In this document: positions 1 through 11,887 of the stretch, in pieces
How the letters are laid out: every line of letters begins with the position of its first letter
Position numbering within the stretch: the stretch's first letter is position 1
Origin: Albugo candida
Taxonomy: Eukaryota > Oomycota > Peronosporomycetes > Albuginales > Albuginaceae
DNA: 64,000 nt
NCBI GenBank assembly: GCA_905220665.1
Contig: CAJNAR010000168.1
Span: 916,553-980,552, forward strand
Reading direction: 5' to 3'
Position numbers and translations under genes: made by a program
The notes under the pieces: generated by a model
Told to the model about the DNA's origin: nothing
What the model saw: only the letters and a program-made list of their open reading frames with translations
The model's database searches: none

Positions 1-1
1 T

Positions 2-364
2 AACCTTTCCGGAAAGGAAAAAGTTGTCTATCGTCGCTTCTCTGCCTTCCTACAACTCCAACATCTCGCTCAACGCCATTTTCAGGACAGAGCGTATTGC
101 TGCGGTGGCGATCGTAATTGCTTGTTAACAAAGTTTTTAGAACCGTTATTTGAAAATACTGAGTTTCCAAAATTACATGGCGCTGTATTCGGTAAAAATT
201 CAAGAGCGGTCGTCCGCGTTCGACTTCATTTTCTCAATTCTTTTTTGATTCAATTGGAAGAAGCGTTATGCAAAATTCCACCGGGGATCATCACTCGATG
301 TGAGAATGAGGGATGCAAGATGACAAAGCTAATCAAGAGCTTTTATGGACATGTCGATTTGTAG
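2..364 (+). CDS. PX-domain protein, C-terminal part (5' truncated by window edge)
   Basis: The frame is open from base 2 to a TAG at 362-364, so this is the last 120 codons of a gene that begins outside the window. The visible start carries a YRRFSAFLQLQ stretch, the typical basic-aromatic core of a PX (phosphoinositide-binding) domain, followed by LFENTEFPKLHG, which is where PX helices normally continue. PX proteins bind PI3P or related lipids and act in endosomal sorting or signalling. The end of the ORF (CENEGCKM then KLIKSFYGHVDL) has no motif I recognise. Reading from the ATG at 122 would lose the PX core, so the ORF should be treated as continuous from the left edge. Family assignment rests on motif memory only. 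Confidence 0.6.
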   Translation, partial: NLSGKEKVVYRRFSAFLQLQHLAQRHFQDRAYCCGGDRNCLLTKFLEPLFENTEFPKLHGAVFGKNSRAVVRVRLHFLNSFLIQLEEALCKIPPGIITRCENEGCKMTKLIKSFYGHVDL

Positions 365-579
365 ACAGGTCTTTTTGCCGCAGCCACTTTGTTGTTGTTT
401 AGAAAGCTTCGGATCGAACGAAGCAATTTGTGCATACATTATATAAAAGAATATAACGTAAAAATACTTTCCTAACCCTGGGTGTAACCCGTACCCACCA
501 CTAGTGGTTACGACTTTCCTTACCGAATGTCCACACGATGCGCCCGACTCGACGATGAGTGCAATTTTAGAGGAGTAGG

Positions 580-3500
580 ATGCGTGCGGCTTGCACTTTT
601 CTAGAGGATTCTCCCGAGTGTTACACGGCAACGTGGTTTCTGATTTGGGATCAGATTCGCTATTGGTTACTTCTACAAGTGCCAAATATCGTGATTTCGG
701 TAATTTATGAGTGGCTGGAAGTATCTAACAGCGCTCGAATTGAAAAATTACGTCTCTTATTGACCGCACCTTTTCCCGTCGTTGTGGTACTTTGTAAATT
801 TATTTCACTTGTATCGCTCTGTTTGATATGTTTTCCGATGTAGTTGCAACTTCTCCAAATCGTCGTTTGCATATTTACGTGTATTGCGTGGAGTACGTAT
901 ATAACAAAACAATTTCGTTGTAAGCAACATCTCACGTAAATTACAATCACGTAGTCGAACGTGGTGGATCCCTCGCAATCACATTTTCATTATGGTCTAT
1001 TGAATCGATATTATTAATTGTTGCAAGTGTGTCCTATGCACTTCGATGGCTTGGCGCTCCGCACAAATTTTATCATGCGATAACGTTGAGCTCCTTATTC
1101 GATTTGCTATCTATTGTCTCGCACTTTAGTCTGCCCCTTCGATCCATGCAAGAAGATGGCCTATGGAAGCGGTCTTGGCTCGATTTCGGGTTTGTTCGCT
1201 CATACCTGTTATATGGCGTGGTGTTTGAACTATTCGAAAAGTTCAAGCATAAAACATTTGGAACACAACTCGCATTCCTTATCTTTCAATTTTGCTGTTT
1301 GGTATTTTTCGCAGCTTCCATGTTATTTTCATTTGAACGATTGGGCGATCTTCCTGGTCTCGACACGTATTTATTACACGTTTACGAATGTTCCAATTCC
1401 AATTCTGTAACGATACTTGCATCCAATTCATCTGGGACACCCGAGTTTTCGGATTGTACCGAGTCGTGGAGTATCTTTGTGGCAATTTATTTTATGTTTG
1501 TGACATTATCCACGGTTGGGTACGGTGACTTTACGCCAAAAACCGTTCTCGGACAATGTACCGTATGTCTCATTATCGTTGTCGGCATTTATACGTTCGC
1601 CAACGCGTGTGGTGACTTGCTCAAAGTATATGGCGATCCAAGGCATTCAAATGCTCGTTACAACATTGTTAAAAACACTATGCACGTCATTGTCACTGGA
1701 AATCCATCATTGGCTCAAATTAAAGAGTTTGTACATGAATTCTTCCAATCCAATCACATTATTCCATCCCCATCTCAGCCGATACAAAATGTACATTGCC
1801 ATACACCGCCGCTTTTATCTTCCAAATGGCTCGAATGCCGCGAAATCGAACCAATTTGGCAAAAAGACATTGTATTTCTACTCGAATATGATCAAACAAC
1901 CGACGAAATTGGCTCCATATTCCTCCGTCAATTCTCTCAATTTCTTCAGGAAAACCCAAAGTATCAACGCCACGTCTTCCTACTATACGGTTCGCCACTG
2001 TACTATTCCGATCTTCAAAGAGCTCAATTTCGTCGCAGTAAAGCGATTTTCTTTCTTCCGAATAAGAATTCTAACAAAGCGGATCAAGAGGATGCCAATA
2101 CAATCGTTCGTGTTCTTTCAGTGGCTCAGCAGGTACACACTCAGATTCCACTCAAACTCTTTGCCATGTTACTTCATTCAGAAAATCGAACGCTTTTGGA
2201 AGCCGCTGGAATCCCCGCCGAGCGAATCGTTTGTGCTGATGAAATTCGTTTAGGGCTTATGGCGCTCAGTTGTCGTTGTCCCGGGCTTTCCACTGTATTC
2301 TCAAATCTCATTATCGGTCAAAACCATCTTGTACCGGTATTACTTCCCTCACTGCAACAAGACTCACTTCCTCATTGGGAAAATGAGTACATTGAGGGCA
2401 CTCGCAAGAAAATTCATTCTTGCGCTATTTCGCCGCGTTTCGCGGGTCTGACGTTCACACAAGCGGCCCAATTGATCTATCACGAGTCCAATGGCGGTGT
2501 CGTCTTACTCGCTGTCCAATTCTCACTCCATTCGCAAATATATTGGAATCCCGGACACTGGCTTCGACTTCCAATTAATTGCAATTGTTTCTTTATCACA
2601 GACACAATGGAGAAATTGGACGCGTTCTCAGGCACTTTTATAGTGGATTTGGATCCATACACATCGAAAAGTATGATTCAGAACAATTTGAGGCGTGCAC
2701 AAACACAATTCAATCGTTTGGAAACTCGAGCCATTTCATTCGCACAAGTCGTTCGACAACGTGAAATCGCTCAAATTGCCGAAAGGGAAGCTATGGAAGC
2801 AATGAGAGAGCGTGATTTTCTGGCAAATAACGCAATGTGGCACAAATACCAGCATAATCTTCTTGCTCGTGCTAAAAGAGCGCAACACACTGTGGAACGT
2901 CGACTTCCACGGAGTGTTCGCGAGCAATGTGGCAGGACGCGATACAAAATGGAACCACCAAATGCTTTGCTCTTACAACGCGGAGGACATATTATTGTTT
3001 GTAGCAATCTCACCAATGATGGAGATCTCGTGCCCGTCAATCGACTGGAAAAATTCTTATGTCCGCTTCGGGCGCCGCATGTCGTACCAAAGCTTCCAGT
3101 TGTCGTAGTGGATCCCGCGACGTTGATTGGATTCTCTGCACTCGATCAAGTGTATCACATTCAAGCAAGCCCGCAGAAACACTCTGTTCTCGTTTCTGCT
3201 GGATTGTACACTGCTTCTGCGGTCATAGTGCTCGCACAAGGAACACACGGTCACGGACATTACGATTCGAAATCTATTTTCAATGCAAATATGGTCGATT
3301 ACGCACTTCAACGCGACACATTCACTATGCTGGAGCTTTGGAATGTCGAGAATACAAAGTTTCTCGATATCCGTCATCGAGATGTCACCGATGCACTCCG
3401 AGAGCACACGCGTATCTCCAGCTATCACGCTTCCCACGAAGGAACACTGAGCGATTTTCAGCCTCTTTTCCGAAAACAAAATTGGTGGGAATTGCAAATG

Positions 3501-4052
3501 GGAACTCTCTCACGCTTTATTGGATTTATCGGCGAGTTTTTTTTGGGCGATGGTATCGGCAAACGAATGAAATTCGCATTTTGTCGATCGAAATCACAAC
3601 AAAGCAAAAAAATGGGTCAAACGGAAGAGCCGCGAAATGCGCTTCTACAGGAACGTTATATGACCGGAAATTTGTTTCGTTCGTCTGTTGTCGACACACT
3701 TTTGATTCAATCGTTTCTCAATGTTTCCATTTACAATCTGATTCACACGAGTTTGCGTGGTCAATGCTGTTTTGCGTGTTACAGCGTTCCGATTGCGTTT
3801 CGGACAGCGGAAGGCGTACCGTATAAAGTGATTTTCGACGCGATGATCGGTGGAATGACTCATGCGCTTCCGTTTGCGATTTTCCGAGCGGCTGGAGGCA
3901 AACATCAAGTGCCACACGCATACGTCTACACGTTACCATCGTCCGACACGATTGTCTACGCACGCGATAAAATATTTGTAATAATCGATTCTCGATCGCT
4001 CCATCAAGCAGCCACGAAATTGCAGCGAGTCTTTCGGCAAACGACGCGATAG
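580..4052 (+). CDS. Slo/BK-type potassium channel alpha subunit
   Basis: Proposed exons are 580-786, 844-919 and 955-4052, giving 1,126 residues. Membrane helices precede a pore loop with the selectivity filter TVGYGD at about residues 281-286. A long cytoplasmic region follows with an RCK-like start (MHVIVTGNPSLAQIKEF) and a second RCK-like half. The extreme C-terminus, AATKLQRVFRQTTR, resembles an IQ calmodulin-binding motif. The product should be a plasma-membrane or organellar K+ channel gated by ligand binding to RCK domains. The long third exon has no ATG at its apparent start because its N-terminus comes from upstream exons. Intron 1 (787-843, 57 nt) and intron 2 (920-954, 35 nt) keep the reading frame and build an S1-like helix (LLQIVVCIFTCIAW). 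Alternative donors at 794, 811 and 893 exist, so the N-terminal splice pattern is uncertain although the channel identity is not. Confidence 0.85.
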
Positions 4053-4112
4053 AAATGAAATAAAACGATCAATAAAATCCAATTTTACTGTGTACATCGT
4101 CTTCCACTATCG

Positions 4113-5456
4113 CTACACCATCCGCTCTAATTTCCGCGCGCCGACAACTGCCAAGTCGTTCTCTTCTACCACTGCGATCGCATCGCCTTCATCGTCGTAC
4201 TGAATGCTGTTTTTGTATCGAACGCGATACGCAATGAGCCCGTCGGGATACTGAATAGCAAGAGGAATCCATCCGTGCTCGAAATGGAAGTATGAAAGCG
4301 CCGCTATCATCACTCCGAGAATCACATCGACCGTATAATGCTTCCGACCGGCTAACAAAAGTCCCGATAACCCAAATAGATATATAACGGCTATGAACCA
4401 ACGCAATCGTGAATAACCGATATGATAACGGTCTAATACTCGTAGATATAGTAATATTGCGGTTGTGGAGAATGCCATGTGTCCGGAAAAGATCAAATCG
4501 CCACAGGATTTATAATTCCCGTAAATTGGACCCACTGACGTAACGATATCGATCCACGTTTCTGGCGGACGATATTCCACGTATCCAGGACGACAATGAG
4601 GTGCTGGACCGGGTAGTGATGTCAATGAGATCGTACACATTCGGAAAAAATAGGCGACTGTCGCAATTCTGAAAAAAGACGTCAGTATACGACACCGATT
4701 TTCTCGTGATAACCAGCATGATTGAACGAAAAACACTACCGGTACCAATGTGGTGAGAATGTCACTAATTGGACGCCATGGAGAATGCAACGTCTGCTCT
4801 GGAACCAGCATAAATCCGAGATCGTGAAGTGGTGTCACAGAAGGAATGTGAAAGTAGAATGCGATATTGGCCGAGAAGACCATGATGAGGGACACGAGAA
4901 TGAATAATTCCCCGTGCTCGGCGAGTACTCTCATGTTTGGATCCATTCGACTGTGTATGATTTGACGAAATTGGACCAATCCAAACGTCGAAACGATCCA
5001 AATGGCTGCCCATTGGATACGTTGGGAAAAGACTTCCGGCTCGATCACGTATTTAAATAGAAAAATCCAGTCGGATACTGCTAATACCACAATTAATCCA
5101 AACATAACTGTAAAAAAGAGAAACTCGCCAAGCTCCGAAATCTTTACGTTGGGTTCCGCGAAGATTGTTCGACCTGAACGATTGGATTGAGACGTACATA
5201 CACTCCATCGTGAAGGTGAGCTTTTGACCGTGGGTTTCGTGTGCTGATTGCAGTACGATTGGTCGGAAAGTGAGCCGTCTTGGGCGTTGAATTTGGTTAC
5301 AGGCGAAGATATCACTTGTATGAGACACTCTTCACTTTCAGTTGGATCGTGCGGGTACTTGGAATTTTCCACTGCTAGCGAAGTTACCGGTCCCGACATC
5401 TTACGCTTCACAGGCAGTATATTGGACGATAAGACATGAGTGATGCACGACGTCAT
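4113..5456 (-). CDS. Sphingomyelin synthase-like PAP2_C membrane phosphotransferase
   Basis: A single-exon ORF of 447 residues. About 130 hydrophilic N-terminal residues precede six or so hydrophobic helices. Two motifs of the sphingomyelin synthase / ceramide phosphoethanolamine synthase group are intact: CGDLIFSGH (His326) and HYTVD (His373, Asp377), which together form the H-H-D catalytic triad of the PAP2_C superfamily. Such enzymes transfer a phospho-head group (choline, ethanolamine or inositol) to ceramide at the Golgi or plasma membrane. The exact head group cannot be told from sequence. An internal Met at residue 20 is an alternative start. The gene is convergent with the potassium channel; the two stop codons are about 60 bp apart. 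Confidence 0.85.
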   Translation of the reverse strand: MTSCITHVLSSNILPVKRKMSGPVTSLAVENSKYPHDPTESEECLIQVISSPVTKFNAQDGSLSDQSYCNQHTKPTVKSSPSRWSVCTSQSNRSGRTIFAEPNVKISELGEFLFFTVMFGLIVVLAVSDWIFLFKYVIEPEVFSQRIQWAAIWIVSTFGLVQFRQIIHSRMDPNMRVLAEHGELFILVSLIMVFSANIAFYFHIPSVTPLHDLGFMLVPEQTLHSPWRPISDILTTLVPVVFFVQSCWLSRENRCRILTSFFRIATVAYFFRMCTISLTSLPGPAPHCRPGYVEYRPPETWIDIVTSVGPIYGNYKSCGDLIFSGHMAFSTTAILLYLRVLDRYHIGYSRLRWFIAVIYLFGLSGLLLAGRKHYTVDVILGVMIAALSYFHFEHGWIPLAIQYPDGLIAYRVRYKNSIQYDDEGDAIAVVEENDLAVVGARKLERMV

Positions 5457-6015
5457 TGGGCTGAGAACGTATTTTGACGGTAGGTACGTATCAAAACGTG
5501 AATGTTTGTGGAAATATGGTAAGTGATAAGGATTCGAGCGTCACCGATGGAGCCGTCCGGGGAAAAGAAGGATCTAATTTGAGCTATAGAAAACCTATTT
5601 AAGTTGGCTTTTCTATAAGTAGGTGCAAAGTGCGCTATAAGTACGGTTAAAAGGTGGATAATTACTTTGGGTAAAGTCAAGTGTTTGTTTGTAATTTAAT
5701 AGAAACGGTATAGTAAATCCTTTTTTTACAGACTGTGAAACTGTATGTAGAATGAGGCCTTCTGTTCTGAGCAAAGGCGCCAGTCACTTGCGGTATAAAT
5801 GTATAGGTTAAAGAGCTGTGCATAAAACTCGTTATCAACAAATGATTGCTACGATATTGATGTGCGTAGTTCCTAAATGCTATATCAGCGTACGATAACT
5901 GTACACGTCAATTGACCAATTCATAATCAAGAACGCATGTCAGTCGAACAATATATTACTCCATACACCCGCAGAGGCCATTATGTGACCGTTATACTGA
6001 ACGTAGTCAAACCAT
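5457..6015. other. Intergenic region without a supported gene
   Basis: About 560 bp between the start of the phosphotransferase gene and the stop of the roadblock gene (both minus strand). It should contain the phosphotransferase promoter. I see only short shadow ORFs and no repeat or RNA gene. Confidence 0.5.
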
Positions 6016-6427
6016 CTAGCTATCAGTCGCTGGTGTCCACTTCTGAATTACGACGACAAAAAAATCGTTTTCTACCAAAACAACATCATCGTGTGGTTTA
6101 GTTACAGCGTACTTATAGAGAGGTACCTTGCGCCACCAGTAATTCTAATTTACGGAGCCGAATCCGCATAAATTGCAACGAGTTCTACGATCGTAATTTC
6201 AAACACTGCGCTTTTTCATACGAGACAAAAACCTCTGGATTGATATCCCGAACAACTCCATGCGCTTTAACCGCCAATTCTTTCATGTACAAAGCATACT
6301 TTTCAGCTTCAGTAGATTGCATTTGAGGATGACGTCGTAACACATTGCCATTCGAATCGGCAATAACATATCCCTCTACTCCTTTAAAATTGCGGATTTG
6401 ATTCAGCGCCTCTTCCACTTCAGACAT
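6016..6427 (-). CDS. Dynein light chain, roadblock/LC7 type
   Basis: Three exons on the minus strand: 6233-6427, 6127-6184 and 6016-6071, giving 102 residues. The introns are 48 nt (6185-6232) and 55 nt (6072-6126), both GT...GTAG. The product starts MSEVEEALNQIRNFKGVEG, continues with RDINPE, NSLQFMRIRLRKLELLVAQ and ends in a FFVVVIQ strand. This is the full roadblock alpha/beta fold at the usual length of about 100 residues. Roadblock light chains dimerise on dynein intermediate chains. The unspliced ORF (6185-6484) runs into intron 1 and gives a false C-terminus. I chose the ATG at 6427 because the family starts just before the EVEE helix. The fit of both introns to phase and to family sequence makes this model strong. 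Confidence 0.9.
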
Positions 6428-6482
6428 ATTGCTCGGTGTACCATCTGTACCGGTACACGCACTAAACCGGTACATAGCCATC
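6428..6482. promoter_or_regulatory. 55-bp shared divergent promoter/5'UTR gap
   Basis: Only 55 bp separate the start codons of the roadblock gene (minus, 6427) and PIG-U (plus, 6483). Both transcripts must initiate here or inside the neighbour. It contains a CGGTGTACC/GGTACACG-like partial palindrome but no clear TATA box. Confidence 0.5.
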
Positions 6483-8128
6483 ATGAGCCTGCGCCTCCCG
6501 TACGCGTCACTCTATTTGGTTTGCTTATTAGGCATTGCGCTTCGTATTTTCCTTTTCGCAAACACAAAGTGGCAAGTCGCATTATCACAAAGACCCGAAC
6601 TCGTGACATCAATCTCGTCCTTTGAGCGCGTGAGAGAAAGCGTATTTTATCTGCAACGCGGCAGATCGCCTTACGATGGCGATACATTACATCAGCCTCC
6701 ACTTCTTCTCCTATTTTTCTATCCATTGCTCACAATGTTTCCCAATCATGAAACTCTGACATATTATATTATTGCGATTACATTCATTCTACTCGATCTT
6801 ATGGTTGCAATTCATTTGGCGAAATTGACTCGTTGGATCCATCAATTCGGCGAAGAGAGCAAAGTACCAACATTCAATAATGAGGCAATATGGCTCGAGA
6901 AAGACTTTCCACTCTCGCCGTTGTTCAAGCCTGTTGTTCTCCCCACAACAGTGGCGGCCATGTACGTCGGATTATCACCTTAGCTCATATCCTAATGATA
7001 TCTGCAGTTACTTACTGAATCCATATACTGTGGCTTCGTGTGTTGCAATGTCTACGGTCTCAGTCACACACGCTGTCATTATCTCTAGTTTTGTGTTTGC
7101 CACAAAAAGTGAGCAAGTTGTCTCATCCATTTGGAAACGAAAAGAGTGTTTTGATGATTGTGTGTAGAGGCTATTTGGACAACTTCCATTTTGCTCGCAG
7201 TAGCAACGTATCTCTCATTGTATTCAGTCGTTCTGATAATTCCACTCGCTTTGCATTTGGAAATGGTACCGATACAAATTGAAGCAACAAGTGATCGAAA
7301 GGTATCACAATAAAATCGATGGGAATGCATTCGTTCATTTATGTGTGTAGCTCGTAATATTATGGAAACTGGTATTGGGGTTTATGGTTTCTGTGGCTGC
7401 TTTGTTGTTCCTTTCGTATCGCCTCACGCATAGTTGGACTTTTATTGAGGTACACGACTATGTGCTTTATAGTGAAATCGATCTGATTATGTCTTACCAT
7501 AGAAAACGTATGGATGGATTGCGACTTATAGCGATCTGACGCCAAATGTCGGGATCTTTTGGTATTTTTTCATCGAAGTATTTGATCGTTTTGTCCCATA
7601 CTTTTTGCTGCTGTTGCACGCTCATCCTCTGATTTACGTCGTTCCGTTATACCTTCGTTTGTGGTACGTGGCACAGTTTTCAAATTGCATCGTGTAGCAA
7701 CGATAGTAAATCATAGTCATCGACCACAATCGTATGCGTGTACTCTCCTTGGAATTTTGACACTCTTTCAAGCGTACCCAACACTTGGCGATTGTGGTTT
7801 TTATTTGAGCTTTACAATGATGCATCCGAAAACAGTTATGAGTACGTGCTTTCATATGTATCAAACGTCGTACTGAATTTGGCTTTCCACAGACGTAAAG
7901 CACCGATTCGTCTATTTGCTCGGGCTCTCTGCGGCTACATGTGTGCTTCCGATTATGTGGCATTTGTGGCTGTATCCAGCTTCAGGAAATGCGAATTTCT
8001 ACTACAGTCAAACACTTGTGTATCAAGTGTTTGTGGCACAGATTATCGTCGCTTTCGTGCATTCGACTATGGAACGTGACAAACGCATACAGCAATTTTG
8101 TAAAGTAAAAATTGAGAAAAGTGATTAA
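6483..8128 (+). CDS. PIGU: GPI transamidase subunit PIG-U
   Basis: Seven exons: 6483-6961, 7008-7108, 7168-7301, 7351-7449, 7503-7663, 7717-7841 and 7893-8128. They total 444 codons, close to the roughly 435 residues of known PIG-U. All six introns are GT-AG and 46-59 nt long, and every junction keeps the frame. The polytopic protein shows family landmarks: SPYDGDTLHQPPLLL after the first helix, YLLNPYTV, DLTPNVGIFWYFFIEVFD in the middle, AYPTLGD, and MWHLWLYPASGNANFYY near the end. PIG-U is part of the ER complex that attaches GPI anchors to proteins. I saw no inactivating change once the introns are removed. The gene is divergent from the roadblock gene. The fifth intron's acceptor (7716) is the least certain. 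Confidence 0.93.
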
Positions 8129-8198
8129 TTTCTTTATTTTCTTATCATTATTTCCTTTATAATTTATAATCACGTTTTCGTTCATTCTATCAAGCGTA

Positions 8199-8856
8199 AT
8201 GTGCCACAGGGATGGAAAGAAGTGTTCATTCGATAAAATTGGGTGCGTTGTCTTTGCAGTTGAACTTGAACTTGATTTCCTACTTTCCACTGAACTTTTG
8301 ACACGCAGAAACACTACTGTACGTAATTTGTCTGTTTGGCAATGAGTTATTGTCATGTCTATAGGTACTTTACGGCGCTTCCGGGCGAAAACTAACGATT
8401 GGACCGCATTGGTATGGCGCTCTTGCGACGTGGTGTATACTCACAATAACGACAGTGCTATTCATCCGAAAAGAGCATATCTTGCATTCCACTACGTATA
8501 CCTTTCTTACAGTCATTTTGTACGCGACGACAAATTATTATTTCTATCAAACAGCGTTAAGGGATCCTGGAATCGTCAGAAAAAGCGATGATATCGAAAA
8601 TGCGTTAGCCATAAGAGGAATCACGTCACAGGACTCCTTTTGCGGTCTGCAGACGCACTCTTTTTGCGATATTTGTAACGTCAATCAAGAGGTATTCTCA
8701 GATCACTGTAACGATTGCGGCGTTTGCATCGCTAGCCGACATCATCATTGTCCTTGGATGGGGACTTGCATCGGTAAAAAGAACGCGCGCGCATTCAGAC
8801 GATTCAATCAGACTTGGTTCATTTACGTCGCATTTGTAGTGTATGCGAGCTTGTAG
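8199..8856 (+). CDS. DHHC-type palmitoyltransferase with HHHC motif
   Basis: Exon 2 (8365-8856) follows a 46-nt intron (8319-8364, GTACGT...TATAG). It encodes SGRKLTIGPHWY, two membrane helices, a DPGI turn and a zinc-binding cysteine-rich domain ending CIASRHHHCPWMGTCIG. This is the layout of protein S-acyltransferases, which transfer palmitate through the cysteine of the DHHC motif. Here the Asp of DHHC is replaced by His, and the usual Asn of G-N-C-I-G is Thr. The ORF stops (8854-8856) just inside what should be the third membrane helix, so helix 4 and the C-terminal tail are missing or lie in exons I could not identify. Exon 1 (8199-8318) is the weakest part: its 40 residues resemble nothing I know. 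The gene may be truncated or decaying. Confidence 0.65.
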
Positions 8857-9179
8857 ACAAGTCAATTGCAATCGGTCACAAATGTCGTTTCCCGTATACA
8901 ATTGTAATATAATGAGTAGCGAATTGTGTCATACAAACATTTTGATTAATAGTTATGCACCAAAGGCACTAAATGAAGCTCCTCAGGCTGACCGCGTCTG
9001 CTGTAGCAAGACACAGTCTGACCAATAGCAGCACTTTGCTAGCTCTAATGATCTGACTCACCTTTTGCAACCCATTTGAACCAAAAAATTCTTTGTATGC
9101 CTCAGCAACCGGAATTGTCAAGAGCTCATACAATCAAAGCCTAATGCTTTTCATCTGCCCCATCCTTCAGACCTCATGT
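8857..9179. other. Intergenic region without a supported gene
   Basis: About 320 bp between the DHHC-like gene and the importin beta stop codon (convergent). The missing DHHC C-terminus could lie here in a short exon, but I found no convincing splice. Otherwise I see nothing. Confidence 0.4.
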
Positions 9180-11887
9180 CTACGTGCTTCGTATTTCTGC
9201 CAAAACCTTCTGCGTCCAAGCGGCAAGTTGTTGTGCTTGAGGATTTGATACATTCGACGCACATTCGTTCAACAGCGTTTTCACAAACACACTTTCCGGC
9301 AACTCTGGCACCAGTTTTCCCATTGACTGACCCATATCGCTACAAAAGTCAGAACATCAACTAGTTATATCACATTCCAAGACCATCATTCACGACGTAC
9401 CCAATCAAACCGACCGCAGCGGTGGTCACTGTTTCACTTCGGGTGGCTATATCATGCGCTAAAATAGAGAGAAAAACACCAATTTTGGGTGCATACTCCA
9501 ACAAAATCGAAGCCTTATTGGCTCCTCCAAGACCCTGAACAATTCCAGTCATCGCTTCCAGTACACTTTCACGAAGTACATTCATATAATCGACTGTTTC
9601 TTCATCGTCAGTTGCAATGGTGCTACAAGCCTCTGCGGCCTGTAAAATCATCAACATAGACGGTCCAACATAGCGATCATAATTCCCTTCAATCGCCAAC
9701 GCCAAATCTCCAAAACAAGACAACACTGGCGGCTTCACTGTACGATTCAGATTTGGATTCTTCAAAATCTCAATCAGCGCGTCGACAATCTGATCACACA
9801 AAGGGAGTATTTTCTTCTCTAAAGCGCGACACAGATCACCGACAACGCCAACAGCCACACTACACACCATATATTCTTCGCTATTTTGCAAGCCAATTAA
9901 AAGAATTGGGCCAAATAATTGCATGTAAAGCTCAAATTTATCGCCGACAGCATTGGCAAGTGCTCCTGCAGCCATGAACGCTTCTTCAGCAGCCATAGCG
10001 TTACGAGTTGCAAACACTTGAAGTAAAGCGTGCATGATCCGATCTGCTAGAGGAATGATATTTGTGCTCATTTTTTGAATTGCAGCAATTAAGACTCCAC
10101 ATAACAGCGCTTGTAAACCAGAAGGATCATCTCGAAGCTCCTCGGGGTGTTCGATGGAGACGCGGATGCTTTGTTCTAATCGATCTAGTATCACTGGAAG
10201 GCGAACCATAACATGGTTGGCAACTTCATCTGCACCAACTTGAATCAGCATGTTGAGTGCTTCATAAGCAGAACCTCGAAGATTGCTTTCTGTTGCATTA
10301 TCTCGATCAGCTGTTGCTAAAAGTTTGTCGAATAGAGTATTATAATACGGAGAAAGAAGATGAACGGCGGAATCTCCAGACTCCTCGAACGCTTTCACAA
10401 CGTTATGAATCGCGTAACAAATGTTGTGTGATACACGAGGCTCTTGATCCAATCCGTGAACCAGTAATTCCATCAAATTTGGTAACAAGTCGCCACTGAT
10501 ACATCCAGCATGTAATTCACATATTCTTCCCAATGTCCACGCTGTCGTATCGCGTACCAAAATATGTCGAAAGTTCATACAATTCATCAGTAAACCGAGT
10601 GCTTGATGTACGTATGGGGCCATCACTTTCGTCTCTGGACCATCCAAGATCGAACCAAACGCCATGATCGCTGCTTCTTTTTGACGCCAATCCTCACTTT
10701 GGATGTGAGACTGTATGAATTTCATAGTTAGAGGGACACACGAATTGTCGACTGTCTGAGCCACTAATGCAAGACAGGTAGCTGCCGCCATTGACATGTT
10801 CCAAGAATCTTCATCTTGATCTTCTTCTTGCTGTTTCAATGTTTCCGTCAGCAATGGAATCAGCGTATCCAGAACATGATGAACGTAATATTGACATGTG
10901 GGCTCGGAGCTGTCTTGGTCGGTCTGTTCCTCTGACGAATACCTCTTTTCCTCAATCAAGTCCATTTCCACATCACACATGGACGACCAGAATTCCAACG
11001 ATTGTAAGCTAACTTCAGGCTGATCTTCTGTGATGGCTTTGAACGTGAGCTGACATAAAACTTGCATGTATTCGTTCAGGAATTCATAATACAAAGTCGC
11101 TATTGTCGCGATACATTCAAAGGCAACAACGCGTGTGCGAATATCTGGAGATTGTGTTGCCTCACAAACAACTTGCATCAAATGATCCCGCTCTTGTTTT
11201 CGCTTGAAATTTGACGATACAAACTCCAGTGAATTCCGTAACGCAGTCACAGCAGCGTACCGTACAGAAGGATTCCGATCGGCTCGTACGCCGTCAACAA
11301 TTGCTGTGAGAATACGATTCGTGTCATGCTCACTTATACTGCTGGGATCGTCAATCTCATCACACAAATACCCCAGACATTCCAGTGTTGCTTGGATGCA
11401 TCCTTCCGCTTCAGAAGTTACGTTTTTCAATAAACTTGGCAGTAAATTGGGCCAACTCTGCGTTGTGATTTCGATCGCTCCAAGTTTCGCAACAAGTTGA
11501 GCACTTGTGTGACGAGCAACCGTCTCTGATGATTTCAAAACGCTGAGTGATGTCTCTTTGATTTGATCGCGAAGAGCTTGATTTAACTGAAACCAGGCTT
11601 GTATTTTTTGTTGTTGTAAAACCTCATCTTTCGCATCCAATACATTCTTTAAGTATAATCCTGCAGCTTGTCTTCCGACAATTGAGAATTCTTCTGTTGC
11701 AAGCGCTTGGACCAGAGTTACCATAAATTGACCCATTTGTGTCTGTAAGGCTGTGTTTAGGACATCTTCTGCTTGTTTCCGAAGTACAGGATCTACACGG
11801 GATTTGATAAGTACCTTCTCGTAAGACGAATAGGGCGATTGTAGTACCTGGACTTTGAGTATTGAGTAAAGCGTTGGAAATGTCCAT
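9180..11887 (-). CDS. KPNB1: Importin subunit beta (karyopherin beta-1)
   Basis: Three exons on the minus strand: 11848-11887, 9374-11792 and 9180-9339, giving 872 residues against 876 in the human protein. Exon 1 encodes MDISNALLNTQSP. A 55-nt intron (11793-11847) joins it in phase to PVLRKQAEDVLN. The long exon is a continuous array of HEAT repeats, with an acidic stretch (KQQEEDQDEDSWNM) in the conserved loop of HEAT 8 that touches RanGTP and IBB. The last exon begins DMGQSMGKLV and ends LAAWTQKVLAEIRST, matching the family C-terminus. The last intron (9340-9373) is only 34 nt and its donor (GTGATA) is weak, so the residues just before DMGQSM are uncertain. The protein carries importin alpha-cargo complexes through nuclear pores. 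No lesion is visible. Confidence 0.95.

Noticed and set aside
329..685. 118-codon minus-strand ORF near the channel start
   Set aside because: Overlaps the PX and channel coding ends antisense and shows no motif.
1516..2253. 245-codon plus-strand ORF inside the potassium channel
   Set aside because: Different frame of the same strand as the channel; low-complexity Ser/Leu/Arg composition and no domain.
3057..3497. Minus-strand ORF within the potassium channel
   Set aside because: Antisense shadow of a strongly supported coding region.
6185..6484. Roadblock gene taken as a single 99-codon ORF
   Set aside because: It reads into a 48-nt intron and lacks the family C-terminus, which is found in two further exons.
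7982..8356. 124-codon minus-strand ORF between PIG-U and DHHC
   Set aside because: Mostly antisense to the PIG-U last exon and the DHHC first exon; low-complexity Ser/Lys stretches only.
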